A DNA stretch of 64,000 bases, taken from an uncultured Marinobacter sp. Lineage in GTDB: Bacteria; Pseudomonadota; Gammaproteobacteria; Pseudomonadales; Oleiphilaceae. Within the stretch, counting starts at the first letter, position 1. Each line of letters begins with the position of its first letter. The position numbers were made by a program, and so were the translations under genes. Positions 36,157 to 45,053 of this stretch are shown piece by piece. The notes under the pieces are model-generated. The model had not been told where the DNA came from. It saw nothing but the letters and a program-made list of their open reading frames with translations, and searched no databases. The stretch is from assembly GCF_946886895.1 (NCBI RefSeq), contig NZ_CAMPJO010000001.1, forward strand, positions 543,610-607,609. The letters are read 5' to 3'.

Positions 36157-36984
36157 TTATTTCGGCAGTTGTTCCAGAACGCTGAGCACATCCCTGATGC
36201 GATCTTCCAGCGCCATGTTGTAGAGGGTGTATATTCCGGCCATGGCGGCGATGAACAGCCCACCGATGCCCCAGATGGGCAGGCCATTGCGCAACCGGTT
36301 TCTGGCCGGTGTCACGTTGGCCTGCGCATCGGCCAGCGTGGCCGGCTCCGGCTCGGCTCGCAGGGTCTTCAATTGTTCGTGAAGGCCACGGACAATCTGT
36401 TCATACTCATCCCGTCCGTTGTCCATCACCTTGTAGCGCCCCTCAAATCCGAGGCACAGGCACAGGTAGATAAACGACAGCATGTCCCGGTACCGGTCCG
36501 GCTCCTTTTCCATCCGCGCCAGGATGGCAAATACCTTTTCGCCACCCCAGGTTTCGTTATGAAAACGGGACAGCAGCGAGTGCTGGGACCAGACGCTGTG
36601 CGCCCCCCAATCCGTGCCTAACACCGCTTCATCGATGAACGCGCAAAGCACGTAACGATAGGCGACGACGGTGGGCCGTTCGTAGCCCTGCTCCACCAGT
36701 TCCCGGTCGATGGCTGACACGTCATCCACCACCCGCTGATAGAGATGTTCCACACTCCGGAAATCCGCCAGCCGGCGCACCCGAATCACCAAGCCCAGCA
36801 GAGGCGTGGCGGCGTCAATCAACCGATTGTCTTCCATACCCCGGAGCCGAAACGGCTCATCGCTGAACTCCCGCCCAGGCACATCATTCCGACCGGACTC
36901 GTCGGCAAACATCAGTTCACTGAATGCACTGCTGCCGGACTGCCTGCCGCCGTTGGGTAAATCCATTACCTGTGCATCTGCCAT
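36157..36984 (-). CDS. tssL: T6SS inner-membrane protein TssL (DotU/VasF)
   Basis: A 275-residue protein. The cytoplasmic helical domain (about 50-210; YRYVLCAFIDEAVLGT is the DotU signature) is followed by one C-terminal helix (about 236-258) and a 16-residue periplasmic tail. It lacks the C-terminal OmpA peptidoglycan-binding domain found in the extended TssL class, so anchoring to the wall would need another protein. Known: TssL with TssM forms the base of the membrane complex. It lies 3 bases after tssK. Confidence 0.95.
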   Translation of the reverse strand: MADAQVMDLPNGGRQSGSSAFSELMFADESGRNDVPGREFSDEPFRLRGMEDNRLIDAATPLLGLVIRVRRLADFRSVEHLYQRVVDDVSAIDRELVEQGYERPTVVAYRYVLCAFIDEAVLGTDWGAHSVWSQHSLLSRFHNETWGGEKVFAILARMEKEPDRYRDMLSFIYLCLCLGFEGRYKVMDNGRDEYEQIVRGLHEQLKTLRAEPEPATLADAQANVTPARNRLRNGLPIWGIGGLFIAAMAGIYTLYNMALEDRIRDVLSVLEQLPK

Positions 36985-36987
36985 GAT

Positions 36988-38322
36988 CTAGCTCCTGATT
37001 GCCCAGAACTGCATTTCCATGCCGGGGAAACTGCCGGCCACATGGAAGGCAAAGCCGCTGGCGTTGTCGAGCATCTGCCAGGCCTGGCTCTGGTCGTCCA
37101 GCCGGAAATACACGAACCCGGCGTGATAGGGTAACTGCCGGGGCGCAACCGGCAGTGCCGACAACGGTATGCCCGGCAATTGCAGGCTGATGAGGTCCCG
37201 GATTTTTTCCACCGAGGCAACCTTGCACTGCTGGGTAAACTGCTTGCGCAGGTCGTCCAGGGGCATGTCCGCTTTCACCGCCAGAATGAACTCGGCGTCG
37301 CGAATCAACTGGCCGTCCTGTACCGGTGCCACCGTCAGGCCGTACTGGCGTTCCTGCAACTGGATGGCCAGCGCCCGTGGCTCCAGCACCGTGCTGAGGG
37401 ATTGCCTCAACACCTGCATCAGCGGCGTGAAGCAATCTTCTGGCAGGTCATGATCATAGGCGCCGTATTCCCGTGGCAGGCGGCCTTCCTCGGTGAAGGT
37501 CACCAGTTCTCCGCACAGTTCCAGCAGGGCCTCGTACAGTCGCTCCGGGTGCAGTTGCCGCAGGCGAGCCAGGTGCAGGAACCGGGGATGGGCCCGATTC
37601 AGCATCTGCAGCAGCATGAAGTCAGCGACGTCGGCCACCCCGCCTTGCCCAGGGGCGCCAACGCGTTCCGCGATGTTACGCGCACGTTCGCGCATCAGCC
37701 CCGCCATTTCCCCGACGAAACGTTGCAGTCGAGGGGCCGAACGCACGCTCAGCATCGTCGGCATGAAGTTAGTATCCATCACCAGGCTGCCGTCCGGTCG
37801 CTTCTCCAGAATCCTGCCTATCGCCAGCGCGGCATAGGCGCTGCGGTCTTCCCGCTCCAGCATCAGCCGGGGGGCCACCCGGGCGACATCAATGGTGTGG
37901 GCATCGCCATCCACGGAGTGCAGGTCCCGGATCTCGGTGCTCTGGGCCCGGAATCGGCCGGCCACCGGCGTCTCCGGCCATTCCACTTCAGCCAGGCTGT
38001 CGCTGCCCAACGGCAGGGCCAGGTACACCACCTGATTGGCGACCGAGGCGTCCGTGATTTCCAGGGGCTCCGGCATGGCATCGTCCTGGGGCAGGTTAAA
38101 CCGGGTACCGTCCGGGAACAGGCCGGTGGCCCGCACCAGGCCCACCCGGCCAAAGCTCAGGTACTCGGCGTTCAGTTCCAGGTCGCTGAAGCCATACAGG
38201 AAATCGGAAACGGCCAGGGCCCGCTCGTTAATCTGGTGCTCCAGATACCGTTGTTGTTGCTGGAAGTGCTGGGGTTTGATAAACAGACCATCACTCCAGA
38301 CCACTCGATTGGTTACCGCCAT
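36988..38322 (-). CDS. tssK: T6SS baseplate protein TssK (VasE)
   Basis: A 444-residue protein of the usual TssK length. It begins with VVWSDGLFIKPQHFQQQQRYLE, cut here to the recognisable WSDGLFIKPQHFQQ motif, and has a central HPRFLHLARLRQLHPERLY region. Known: trimeric TssK links the baseplate (TssE/F/G) to the TssJLM membrane complex by binding TssL and TssM. The stop lies 3 bases before tssL, and its ATG shares base 38322 with the tssJ end. Confidence 0.95.
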   Translation of the reverse strand: MAVTNRVVWSDGLFIKPQHFQQQQRYLEHQINERALAVSDFLYGFSDLELNAEYLSFGRVGLVRATGLFPDGTRFNLPQDDAMPEPLEITDASVANQVVYLALPLGSDSLAEVEWPETPVAGRFRAQSTEIRDLHSVDGDAHTIDVARVAPRLMLEREDRSAYAALAIGRILEKRPDGSLVMDTNFMPTMLSVRSAPRLQRFVGEMAGLMRERARNIAERVGAPGQGGVADVADFMLLQMLNRAHPRFLHLARLRQLHPERLYEALLELCGELVTFTEEGRLPREYGAYDHDLPEDCFTPLMQVLRQSLSTVLEPRALAIQLQERQYGLTVAPVQDGQLIRDAEFILAVKADMPLDDLRKQFTQQCKVASVEKIRDLISLQLPGIPLSALPVAPRQLPYHAGFVYFRLDDQSQAWQMLDNASGFAFHVAGSFPGMEMQFWAIRS

Positions 38323-38855
38323 CAGGTGTCATCCGAATGCTTGAGTTGAACTTCCCGCTCACGCAGGTTGACCAGCAGGTTGTAGCGACCGCCAATGGGG
38401 TCCACCTTCACCACCTTTTTCCACTGGGAGAGGTTCGGGTAGGCGTAAAAGGCGATCACACCGATAAACCGGGTGTCCTCACTGATTTCAAACGGCTCGA
38501 TGAACTTGAACTGGCCCGGCACCAGGGAGTAATCGCTGTGATCCACGTAATTCTGACCCAGGGCATCTTCTAGATTATTCAGCAACTGGTCGAAATCGCC
38601 CGCCATCAGCAGCGAACTGTCGCGCATTTCGATGACCTGAAAGGCGATCGGTGTGGGCGCCAGTGATTCATTCGGGTTCACATCCGGCTCCGCCACCATG
38701 GTCAGCCCCACGCGGCTGGGCAGGTCTTCCGGGTAGCCCACAGGAATATCCGGGTCCCAGATCACCTTGGCGGTTTTGGTGACCGCGTTGTACGGGGTGC
38801 TGCATCCGGCCAGCACAAGAACAATCGCCAGCAAACTCCATTTGCAGGTTTTCAC
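38322..38855 (-). CDS. tssJ: T6SS outer-membrane lipoprotein TssJ (VasD)
   Basis: A 177-residue lipoprotein precursor with the lipobox LAGC (Cys18). The mature beta-sandwich domain has the family pattern PTPIAFQVIEMRDSSLL followed by FIGVIAFYAYPNLSQWKKVV. Known: TssJ is anchored in the outer membrane and binds the periplasmic end of TssM. Asp is not at +2 (Ser19), consistent with outer-membrane sorting. It overlaps tagH by 4 bases and tssK by 1. Confidence 0.94.
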   Translation of the reverse strand: MKTCKWSLLAIVLVLAGCSTPYNAVTKTAKVIWDPDIPVGYPEDLPSRVGLTMVAEPDVNPNESLAPTPIAFQVIEMRDSSLLMAGDFDQLLNNLEDALGQNYVDHSDYSLVPGQFKFIEPFEISEDTRFIGVIAFYAYPNLSQWKKVVKVDPIGGRYNLLVNLREREVQLKHSDDT

Positions 38856-40165
38856 AACAGGTTCTCCCTTTGTAGTTGACGCAGATGTTGGTCGTAAGCC
38901 TGGTCGAACACCTCCTGGAACAGGCGCTCGAAACCCTGCTGACGACTGGACTTCAGTTCCCGGTAATAATGCTGATACATATCCCAGGCCCAGCGACCTT
39001 CATCCTCATGCTGCTGGAGCCCCCGGCGATAACCGTGGAAGCGGCGTAACAGGGCTTCCGGAGAGAAGGCATGCAGAATGGCTTCCAGGGCCTCGCGGAT
39101 GGCAGCGCGGGTGGCCAACTGATGGTGATTCAGGCTCTGCAGACTTTCCCGCACGGCGGCTGGTGCGGACAGGTGCACCGGGCTGCGCTCGCTGGCGAAC
39201 AGGGTTTGCACGGTTTGCGCGTAGCCGTCTCCCAGGCGCAAGGGGTTGTCTTCGATGGGCTGCAAGCGAGTGCGCAGGGCCTGATGTCGGCTGTCTTCAC
39301 CCTGGTGCAGGGCCAGCAAACCCTCCACGGTGGCCTTCAGGGTTTGCCCCGCCTCCTCGAGAAACACCCTCATGTCGTCGCTGTCCTCAAAGGCCAGCTC
39401 GGTCTCCATTCCCCGCATCAGCGGAGCCCCGCTGATGTGCTTGCGGCTCTGGTCCGGACTGGCCTCCCGATGGGCTGCGGTGGTGCGTGGCTCAGACATT
39501 CTGTTGCGTTCTCCCTGTTGGACCGGCAAACCCACTGCAACATCGCGGTTTTCCCGGTATTCATCGGTTACGCCAGCGGCAGCGGCAAACCAGGACGGCT
39601 CGCTCGCCATTAACGTGTCTTCCTCAGCGGTGTTCTCGGGATCGCCGGCGGGCCACAGCGACATCGGGTCGTCACTGATTGCTTCCCCGGCCGCCGGCGC
39701 CAGCACCTCCAGGGGTTCGGTGGCGACAATGCCCCGCGCCCTGGCCCGGTGGAGCTCTCCTTCGGTCACATCCACCAGACTGTGATCGTCGGCGACCGGA
39801 AGCTCATCAGGCGTCGCCTCCGGATTGGCAGCCGCCAGTTCGGCACGGATGCGGAAGCGGCCAATACTGACGGTATCGCCATGGTTCAGGCGGGCCCTGC
39901 GGCCCCGCCCCACGGGCTGACTGGCACTGTTGATGTAGGTTCTGCCGCTGCGGTCGATCAGGCAGAAGCCACCGTCCAGGAACCGGATTTCGGCGTGGCC
40001 GGCAACCGCGCCCGTACGCTGTGCCGACAACCGCCAGGTATCGTTGGCGGCGGTCCCGATGGAGCCGCCCCTGGGGCCGAAACGGTGTTCGATGCTGGCG
40101 CCGCCCCGGGTGGTGGTCGGGTTGGTCACCGTCAGTTTCAGGCTGACTGCTGATGGTTCATCCAT
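38852..40165 (-). CDS. tagH: T6SS FHA-domain protein TagH (VasC)
   Basis: A 437-residue protein. An N-terminal FHA domain (about 20-110; FCLIDRSGRTYIN, then RLNHGDTVSIGRFRIR) binds phospho-threonine in relatives. An acidic, low-complexity linker (about 115-250) leads to the TagH C-terminal domain (about 250-437). Known: FHA proteins of this class activate T6SS assembly after phosphorylation by PpkA in some bacteria. No Ser/Thr kinase or phosphatase gene is present in this cluster, as in V. cholerae, so its trigger may be different. Confidence 0.92.
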   Translation of the reverse strand: MDEPSAVSLKLTVTNPTTTRGGASIEHRFGPRGGSIGTAANDTWRLSAQRTGAVAGHAEIRFLDGGFCLIDRSGRTYINSASQPVGRGRRARLNHGDTVSIGRFRIRAELAAANPEATPDELPVADDHSLVDVTEGELHRARARGIVATEPLEVLAPAAGEAISDDPMSLWPAGDPENTAEEDTLMASEPSWFAAAAGVTDEYRENRDVAVGLPVQQGERNRMSEPRTTAAHREASPDQSRKHISGAPLMRGMETELAFEDSDDMRVFLEEAGQTLKATVEGLLALHQGEDSRHQALRTRLQPIEDNPLRLGDGYAQTVQTLFASERSPVHLSAPAAVRESLQSLNHHQLATRAAIREALEAILHAFSPEALLRRFHGYRRGLQQHEDEGRWAWDMYQHYYRELKSSRQQGFERLFQEVFDQAYDQHLRQLQRENLL

Positions 40166-40183
40166 GATTGGCTCCTGCCCGGT

Positions 40184-41200
40184 TTACCGGCGTATCTGAA
40201 GTCTGACCGCCGGGCGACGACGCGCCTTGTCCGGCGTTACAAAAGAGTTCCAGCCCAGGCGGACATCCTCCCCCAACTGCATGGGGCGGATGTCTTTCGG
40301 GCGCATCTGTAATTCCAGGTCATAGGCCAGCTGTTCCCGGGTGGTGAATTCCACCAGCTTGACCAGGCGCTGGTGATCCCGCCCATTGGGCAGGAAATCC
40401 GCGAACCGCTGGCGGCTGAGATTACGCAGGCGCAGGATAAACTTGCCGCTGCGATCACGAACCGCGGCCCCGATCAGCGTGTCGTTACCCAGACTGGCAT
40501 TGGCGTGTCCCAACCGGGTCTGCTGATCCTCGGCAATGCGGACCTTGCGCAGCACCCACTGTTCGATGCTGACGTCGTCCAGATCAAAACAGTGGCCAAC
40601 AATGCCGCTGACGACCTCCGGCGACCGGCTGCGGCCGGCCATCAGCCCCGAGTAGGCCAGCATTTTCGACCAGTTCACCGGCGTTGCTTCCCGCAGCCGG
40701 CTATCGCCCAACCCCACCAGGGCGAACACCAGCTCGGAAAACCCGTCCGAGGCACCGGGCTGGAAGCGCACGTAGTAGCGGTACTTGCGCCAGGCCCGAT
40801 GAAACAGGGTCACCAGCCGGTGATTGAAGAAGTCCAGAAAGTGCCGGCGCACCCCCAGATTCTGGCCCGCTTCCCAGGCCAGGTCTTCCAGGTAATAGCC
40901 CGGCAGCGGTGACTGGGAGCCGTGCAGGCCCAGAAAGCTGACTTCCATCTGATAGGGCGCGTGCTCGTGTTCCGGCGACAGGGCCGAAACCACGTCACTG
41001 CCAGGAAAACCCAGGCTGGCCGAGGCTGAGAAGCGAATGCGCTCCTGCCGGGGCTGATCGTCGCTGTTCCGCTCGAGATCGTCGCCATGGTGCCGGTGAA
41101 TCAGATCCACCAACTGGAAAAAACTGTATCGCCGCGCATTGCCCAGAACGGGTTGCAGCTCGGCTACATCAGCGGTTGCTGACCTTGCTGTAACGTCCAT
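40184..41200 (-). CDS. tssG: T6SS baseplate protein TssG
   Basis: A 338-residue protein of usual length. Landmarks: YSFFQLVDLIHR near residue 25, IRFSASASLGFPGSDV, FLGLHGSQSPLPGYYLED, and HFLDFFNHRLVTLFHRAWRKYR. Known: two TssG with TssF form the baseplate wedge together with TssE and TssK. The start lies 37 bases inside the tssF gene, so the pair is translationally coupled. tagH follows after 18 bases. Confidence 0.95.
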   Translation of the reverse strand: MDVTARSATADVAELQPVLGNARRYSFFQLVDLIHRHHGDDLERNSDDQPRQERIRFSASASLGFPGSDVVSALSPEHEHAPYQMEVSFLGLHGSQSPLPGYYLEDLAWEAGQNLGVRRHFLDFFNHRLVTLFHRAWRKYRYYVRFQPGASDGFSELVFALVGLGDSRLREATPVNWSKMLAYSGLMAGRSRSPEVVSGIVGHCFDLDDVSIEQWVLRKVRIAEDQQTRLGHANASLGNDTLIGAAVRDRSGKFILRLRNLSRQRFADFLPNGRDHQRLVKLVEFTTREQLAYDLELQMRPKDIRPMQLGEDVRLGWNSFVTPDKARRRPAVRLQIRR

Positions 41201-42936
41201 GTGTATCGTTCCTGATTGTCGGTATTCACCACTTCCAGTTGGTGAAAAGCGTTGATACTGGCGTAAAGTGCAAAGAACTGGCTAAGCACAGTTCCGAACA
41301 GGTAAAGATCGCCTTCCGAGGCGAAGGCCTGTTGATCGAGCTTCAGCACCGAGCGGATACCGCGCACCGGCAACCCCCGCACCATGCGATCCACCGGCGA
41401 GGTTTCGATGCTCGAAATCCCCGCCAGCCGCTTCTGGGACACCCGCTCCGCCTGCCTGTCCACCAGCGCCCGGAAGTCGTACACCCGCAGCACCGTACGC
41501 AGGGCGTCCACGTCCAGCATGGACAGGTAGTTCAGGGACAGATTGGAAATCAGGGTCCACAGCAGGCTCCCGTCCAGAGTCGGCCTCAGGGTGGCCGTGG
41601 GCCGGGTGATGTTGCTGAACGTGGCGAAGGCCGGTGTGCTCTCGGTCGCCATGCAGATTTCGCCAACCGCCAACTGGCCCGGCAGTTGCCGGTTGGTGCA
41701 GGTGAGGGTCAGCGAGATCGCTTCCTGGCGGCTCAGACACTCCGACTCGTCACCGCGCACAAACGACATGTAATGATCGAAGCCGTCGCCACGAACGCTG
41801 TCCCGGGCCCGAACCCGGTAATACAGGGCGGTGCGGCCCCGGTCCCGTTCCACTTCATGCTGAAAGCTTTCAAATGCGGTATAGATGCGCGGCTCACCCC
41901 GCCCGGACCGCCCCTCAAGCCAGCCTTCCACCTGCTCAATACTGAACACTTCGTAGTGGTCCGGGGACCGGCTGGAAGGCGAGATCCGGTACTCGGTCTG
42001 GCGGCCGTTGAGGTCCACCGGCTCCGCTTCGTGGGTGAACAGATTCACCGCTGGTGCGCAGTAGAGCTGAAAATTGTCTGCCCGCACTTTGGCATCCGGC
42101 GGCAGAATGCGGCTGAAGTGGAAGCGCAGGCTGATCTCGTCCGCCTGCACCGCCGGCAGCCGCTGGCCGAGACCATGGATATCGACGAACCGAAACGCCT
42201 CGGGGAAGCTGAGGTACTCCTGCAAAATACGGTACCCCGGGTAAGCGTTCTTGGGGTACGGCAGCAGCGCTTCGTCATTGCCGAAACCAACCGGCTGCAG
42301 CAGCGAGGCCGGCAGACGGTAGACGGATTCGCCAACCACCAGTTCAATCCGATCGAGGTAATGGTTCAGCCAGAGGAACAGGGTTTCCGCAATGTGACTC
42401 TCGCCGCCCAGGTAAAACCGCAAACTCTCCATGCCCAACGTCGACAGCGGCTGATCGGTATGCAGCGCAAGGTCCACGGTGACAGACGATACTTCACGTG
42501 AGTGTTCGGCATGGGCCGCCGCAACGCTCACCGGGAACACATCCACCGCCCGGCAGGTACGGAAGCGGCATTGGGTCTGCCGGGTAACGTCGCCCAAAGG
42601 CCGGCTTTTGATCTCGGTATGCCGCTCCACCCGCTGGCGTTCGCTGATGGAATGTAACTGCGGATCAAACCGCATGATGGTGCAGCTGGGCAATGGCCGC
42701 AGATAGTTCGGCCACAGCATGTTCAGCAGCGAGTGAGTGATTTCCGGGAACTCATCCTCGACTTTTTCGCGGAGTTTTCCGGTGAGAAACGCAAAGCCTT
42801 CCAGCAGTCGCTCAACGTCCGGATCGGTGCTTTGCTCAGACAGGAATCGGGTCAACTGCGGATGGGCATCCGCGAATTCCCGGCCCTGAAGCCTGAGAAA
42901 ACTTAACTCGTCCCTGTAGAATCGGTTCAACTTCAT
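41164..42936 (-). CDS. tssF: T6SS baseplate protein TssF
   Basis: A 590-residue protein starting at ATG 42936 with the conserved NRFYRDELSFLRLQGREFA. Other landmarks are DPDVERLLEGFAFL and FPEITHSLLNMLWPNYLRP. The open frame extends 26 codons upstream, but that extension is translation of the palindromic repeat at 42960-43050. Known: TssF is the largest wedge component of the baseplate. It overlaps tssG by 37 bases. Confidence 0.95.
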   Translation of the reverse strand: MKLNRFYRDELSFLRLQGREFADAHPQLTRFLSEQSTDPDVERLLEGFAFLTGKLREKVEDEFPEITHSLLNMLWPNYLRPLPSCTIMRFDPQLHSISERQRVERHTEIKSRPLGDVTRQTQCRFRTCRAVDVFPVSVAAAHAEHSREVSSVTVDLALHTDQPLSTLGMESLRFYLGGESHIAETLFLWLNHYLDRIELVVGESVYRLPASLLQPVGFGNDEALLPYPKNAYPGYRILQEYLSFPEAFRFVDIHGLGQRLPAVQADEISLRFHFSRILPPDAKVRADNFQLYCAPAVNLFTHEAEPVDLNGRQTEYRISPSSRSPDHYEVFSIEQVEGWLEGRSGRGEPRIYTAFESFQHEVERDRGRTALYYRVRARDSVRGDGFDHYMSFVRGDESECLSRQEAISLTLTCTNRQLPGQLAVGEICMATESTPAFATFSNITRPTATLRPTLDGSLLWTLISNLSLNYLSMLDVDALRTVLRVYDFRALVDRQAERVSQKRLAGISSIETSPVDRMVRGLPVRGIRSVLKLDQQAFASEGDLYLFGTVLSQFFALYASINAFHQLEVVNTDNQERYTWTLQQGQQPLM

Positions 42937-42959
42937 AACTACTGCACCAGTCTGGCTCC

Positions 42960-43050
42960 GAGGGGGAGGGGGATGCTTTTCTTCTGGGAAAAAGAACTCG
43001 CTGCGCTCAGACACCTTTATTCCCGCCAGAAAAGCATCCCCCTCCCCCTC
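42960..43050. repeat. Long palindromic repeat between tssE and tssF
   Basis: Arms 42960-42990 and 43020-43050 pair over about 31 bases with a few mismatches (gagggggagggggatgcttt in the outer part). The 29-base core contains gaactcgctgcgctcagaca. In form it resembles the repeats at 33391 and 51670 (variable self-complementary arms around a core), but core and arms are different sequences. As RNA it would form a stable stem-loop between tssE and tssF. Confidence 0.8.
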
Positions 43051-43063
43051 TCATCCTTGCCCG

Positions 43064-43504
43064 CTACATCACTCGATAGTAGCGCTTGTCGTCCAATAAC
43101 AAATCGATGGTCGTCTTATCGTCTTCCGAACCAACGCGCAGGTAGACCGTCACCTGAAACCGCAACTGCAGCGGATCCGGTCCCTGGGGCAGGTTGACGA
43201 CATCCACCCGCTTCACTCTTGGCTCAAACTTCTCGATGCACTGCCGGATCGCGCCGCGGATCTGAACGCTCAGATCGTGAGTGCCGAGCGTGGCGTCGTT
43301 GAAATCCAGTAACCCCAGGTCCGGCACGCTGGCACTGTTGCCCGGGTGGGCATTCAGCAGCCGGACCAGATGGCGCTTGATGGATTCAACAACGTGGGAA
43401 GCTTCCCCCATGCTCTGGCCAGCCGGCGCGGCGGCCTGTTCCAGTCGTTCGAACAGGCTGCCGGTGCCGGCCTGCGATCCGTCGCTGGCCGGGTGATTGA
43501 ACAC
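43064..43504 (-). CDS. tssE: T6SS baseplate protein TssE
   Basis: A 146-residue protein related to phage gp25: SIKRHLVRLLNAHPGNSASVPDLGLLDFND is the family block (cited in part) and PRVKRVDVV plus LRFQVTVYLRV form the C-terminal sheet. Known: TssE joins the wedge to the sheath end in the baseplate. It begins 3 bases after tssC. A 127-base gap with a long palindrome separates it from the next gene, tssF. Confidence 0.95.
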   Translation of the reverse strand: MFNHPASDGSQAGTGSLFERLEQAAAPAGQSMGEASHVVESIKRHLVRLLNAHPGNSASVPDLGLLDFNDATLGTHDLSVQIRGAIRQCIEKFEPRVKRVDVVNLPQGPDPLQLRFQVTVYLRVGSEDDKTTIDLLLDDKRYYRVM

Positions 43505-43507
43505 GGA

Positions 43508-44989
43508 TTAATCCTTGTCCAGTCGGCCAACCAGTGACAGCTCGAAGTTGGCGCCCATGTACTTGAAGTGAGGGCGCACGGCCAGGGACACCTGGTACCA
43601 GCCCGGATCACCTTCCACATCAGACACGGTGACCTGCGCCGCGCGCAGGGGGCGACGGCTGCGAACCTCGGCCGGCGGGTTTTCCTGGTCGGCCACGTAC
43701 TGGCGGATCCAGGTGTTCAGTTCCCGCTCCAGATCCTGGCGTTCTTTCCAGGAGCCGATCTGTTCCCGCTGCAGCACTTTGATGTAGTGGGCCAGGCGGT
43801 TCACGATCATCATGTAAGGCAGTTGCGTGCCCAACTTGTAGTTGGTTTCCGCTTCCTTGCCTTCCTTGGTGTTCGGGAACTGCTTGGGCTTTTGCACCGA
43901 GTTGGCGGAGAAGAAGGCCGCGTTGTCGCTGCCTTTGCGCATGGTCAGGGCGATGAAGCCTTCGTCGGCCATCTCGTATTCACGACGGTCGGTGATCAGC
44001 ACCTCGGTCGGAATCTTGGCTTCCAATTGGCCGAAGGATTCAAAGGTGTGCACCGGCAGGTCTTCCACGGCACCACCACTCTGCGGGCCGATGATGTTCG
44101 GGCACCAGCGGTACTTGGCGAAGCTTTCGGTCAGCCGCGTGGCCAGCAGGTAGGCGGTGTTGCCCCACAGGTAGTGCTCATGGTCGCCGGAAACTTCTTC
44201 CTTGTAGTTGAAGCTTCGAACCGGGTTTTCCGTGGGATCGTAAGGCACCCGCAGCAGGAACCGGGGCGATGCCAGCCCCAGGTAGCGGGCGTCTTCGGAT
44301 TCCCGCAGGGAGCGCCACTTGGCGTATTTCGGGCCTTCGAAGACGGCTTTCAGTTCCTTGATGGCGGGCAGTTCCTGGTAGCTGTCGACACCGAAGAACG
44401 ACGGCGCAACGGAGGACAGGAACGGGGCGTGGGCCATGGCGCCCACGGAGGACACATACTGGAGCAGCTTCATGTCCGGGGTCGACGGCGTAAACGCATA
44501 GTTGCCGACCACGGCACCCACGGGCTCACCGCCAAACTGGCCGTACTCGGTGGAATAGATGTGTTTGTAAAAGCCCGTCTGGGTGACATCGGGGGCAAAC
44601 TCGAAATCTTCCAGCAACTCGGTTTTGGTGGCGTGGAGGATATCCACCTTGATGTTTTCGCGGAAGTCGGTGCGATCGACCATCAGCTTCAGGCCACGCC
44701 AGGAGGATTCCAGTTCCTGCAGCTTGGGCGCGTGCAGGATTTCATCCATCTGTGAACTGATCTTGCGATCCAGCTCCACCACCATCTGGTCCACCAGCGC
44801 CTTGTTGACCGGCTGGCCTTTTTCATCGCTTTTCAGCAGGTTGGCAATAAATGTCGCCACCCCTTTGCGAGCCACATCGTAGCCCTCATCGGCCGGGGCC
44901 ATACGGCTGTTGGCCATGACCTGGTCCAGCAAAGAGCCTTCTGCGACGGATTCGGAGGCAGCAGATTGCTGCGCAGCAGTATCAGACAT
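43508..44989 (-). CDS. tssC: T6SS contractile sheath large subunit TssC (VipB)
   Basis: A 493-residue protein from ATG 44989 (AAGGGATGTGGT precedes); the upstream open frame is spurious. Landmarks: LESSWRGLKLMVDRTDFRENI, cut to SWRGLKLMVDRTDF, then EYGQFGGEPVGAVVGNYAF and FAKYRWCPNIIGPQSGGAV. Known: it copolymerises with TssB into the contractile sheath; its N-terminus carries the ClpV recognition helix. It follows tssB by 64 bases and precedes tssE by 3. Confidence 0.97.
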   Translation of the reverse strand: MSDTAAQQSAASESVAEGSLLDQVMANSRMAPADEGYDVARKGVATFIANLLKSDEKGQPVNKALVDQMVVELDRKISSQMDEILHAPKLQELESSWRGLKLMVDRTDFRENIKVDILHATKTELLEDFEFAPDVTQTGFYKHIYSTEYGQFGGEPVGAVVGNYAFTPSTPDMKLLQYVSSVGAMAHAPFLSSVAPSFFGVDSYQELPAIKELKAVFEGPKYAKWRSLRESEDARYLGLASPRFLLRVPYDPTENPVRSFNYKEEVSGDHEHYLWGNTAYLLATRLTESFAKYRWCPNIIGPQSGGAVEDLPVHTFESFGQLEAKIPTEVLITDRREYEMADEGFIALTMRKGSDNAAFFSANSVQKPKQFPNTKEGKEAETNYKLGTQLPYMMIVNRLAHYIKVLQREQIGSWKERQDLERELNTWIRQYVADQENPPAEVRSRRPLRAAQVTVSDVEGDPGWYQVSLAVRPHFKYMGANFELSLVGRLDKD

Positions 44990-45053
44990 ACCACATCCCT
45001 TCAGTACGTTTTGAAAATAGAATTGGGAAACCGGGCGTATTCGCCGGCTACCG

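Noticed and set aside
42937..43014. N-terminal extension of TssF (MSERSEFFFPEEKH)
   Set aside because: It encodes the palindrome at 42960-43050; TssF proteins start at NRFYRDEL.
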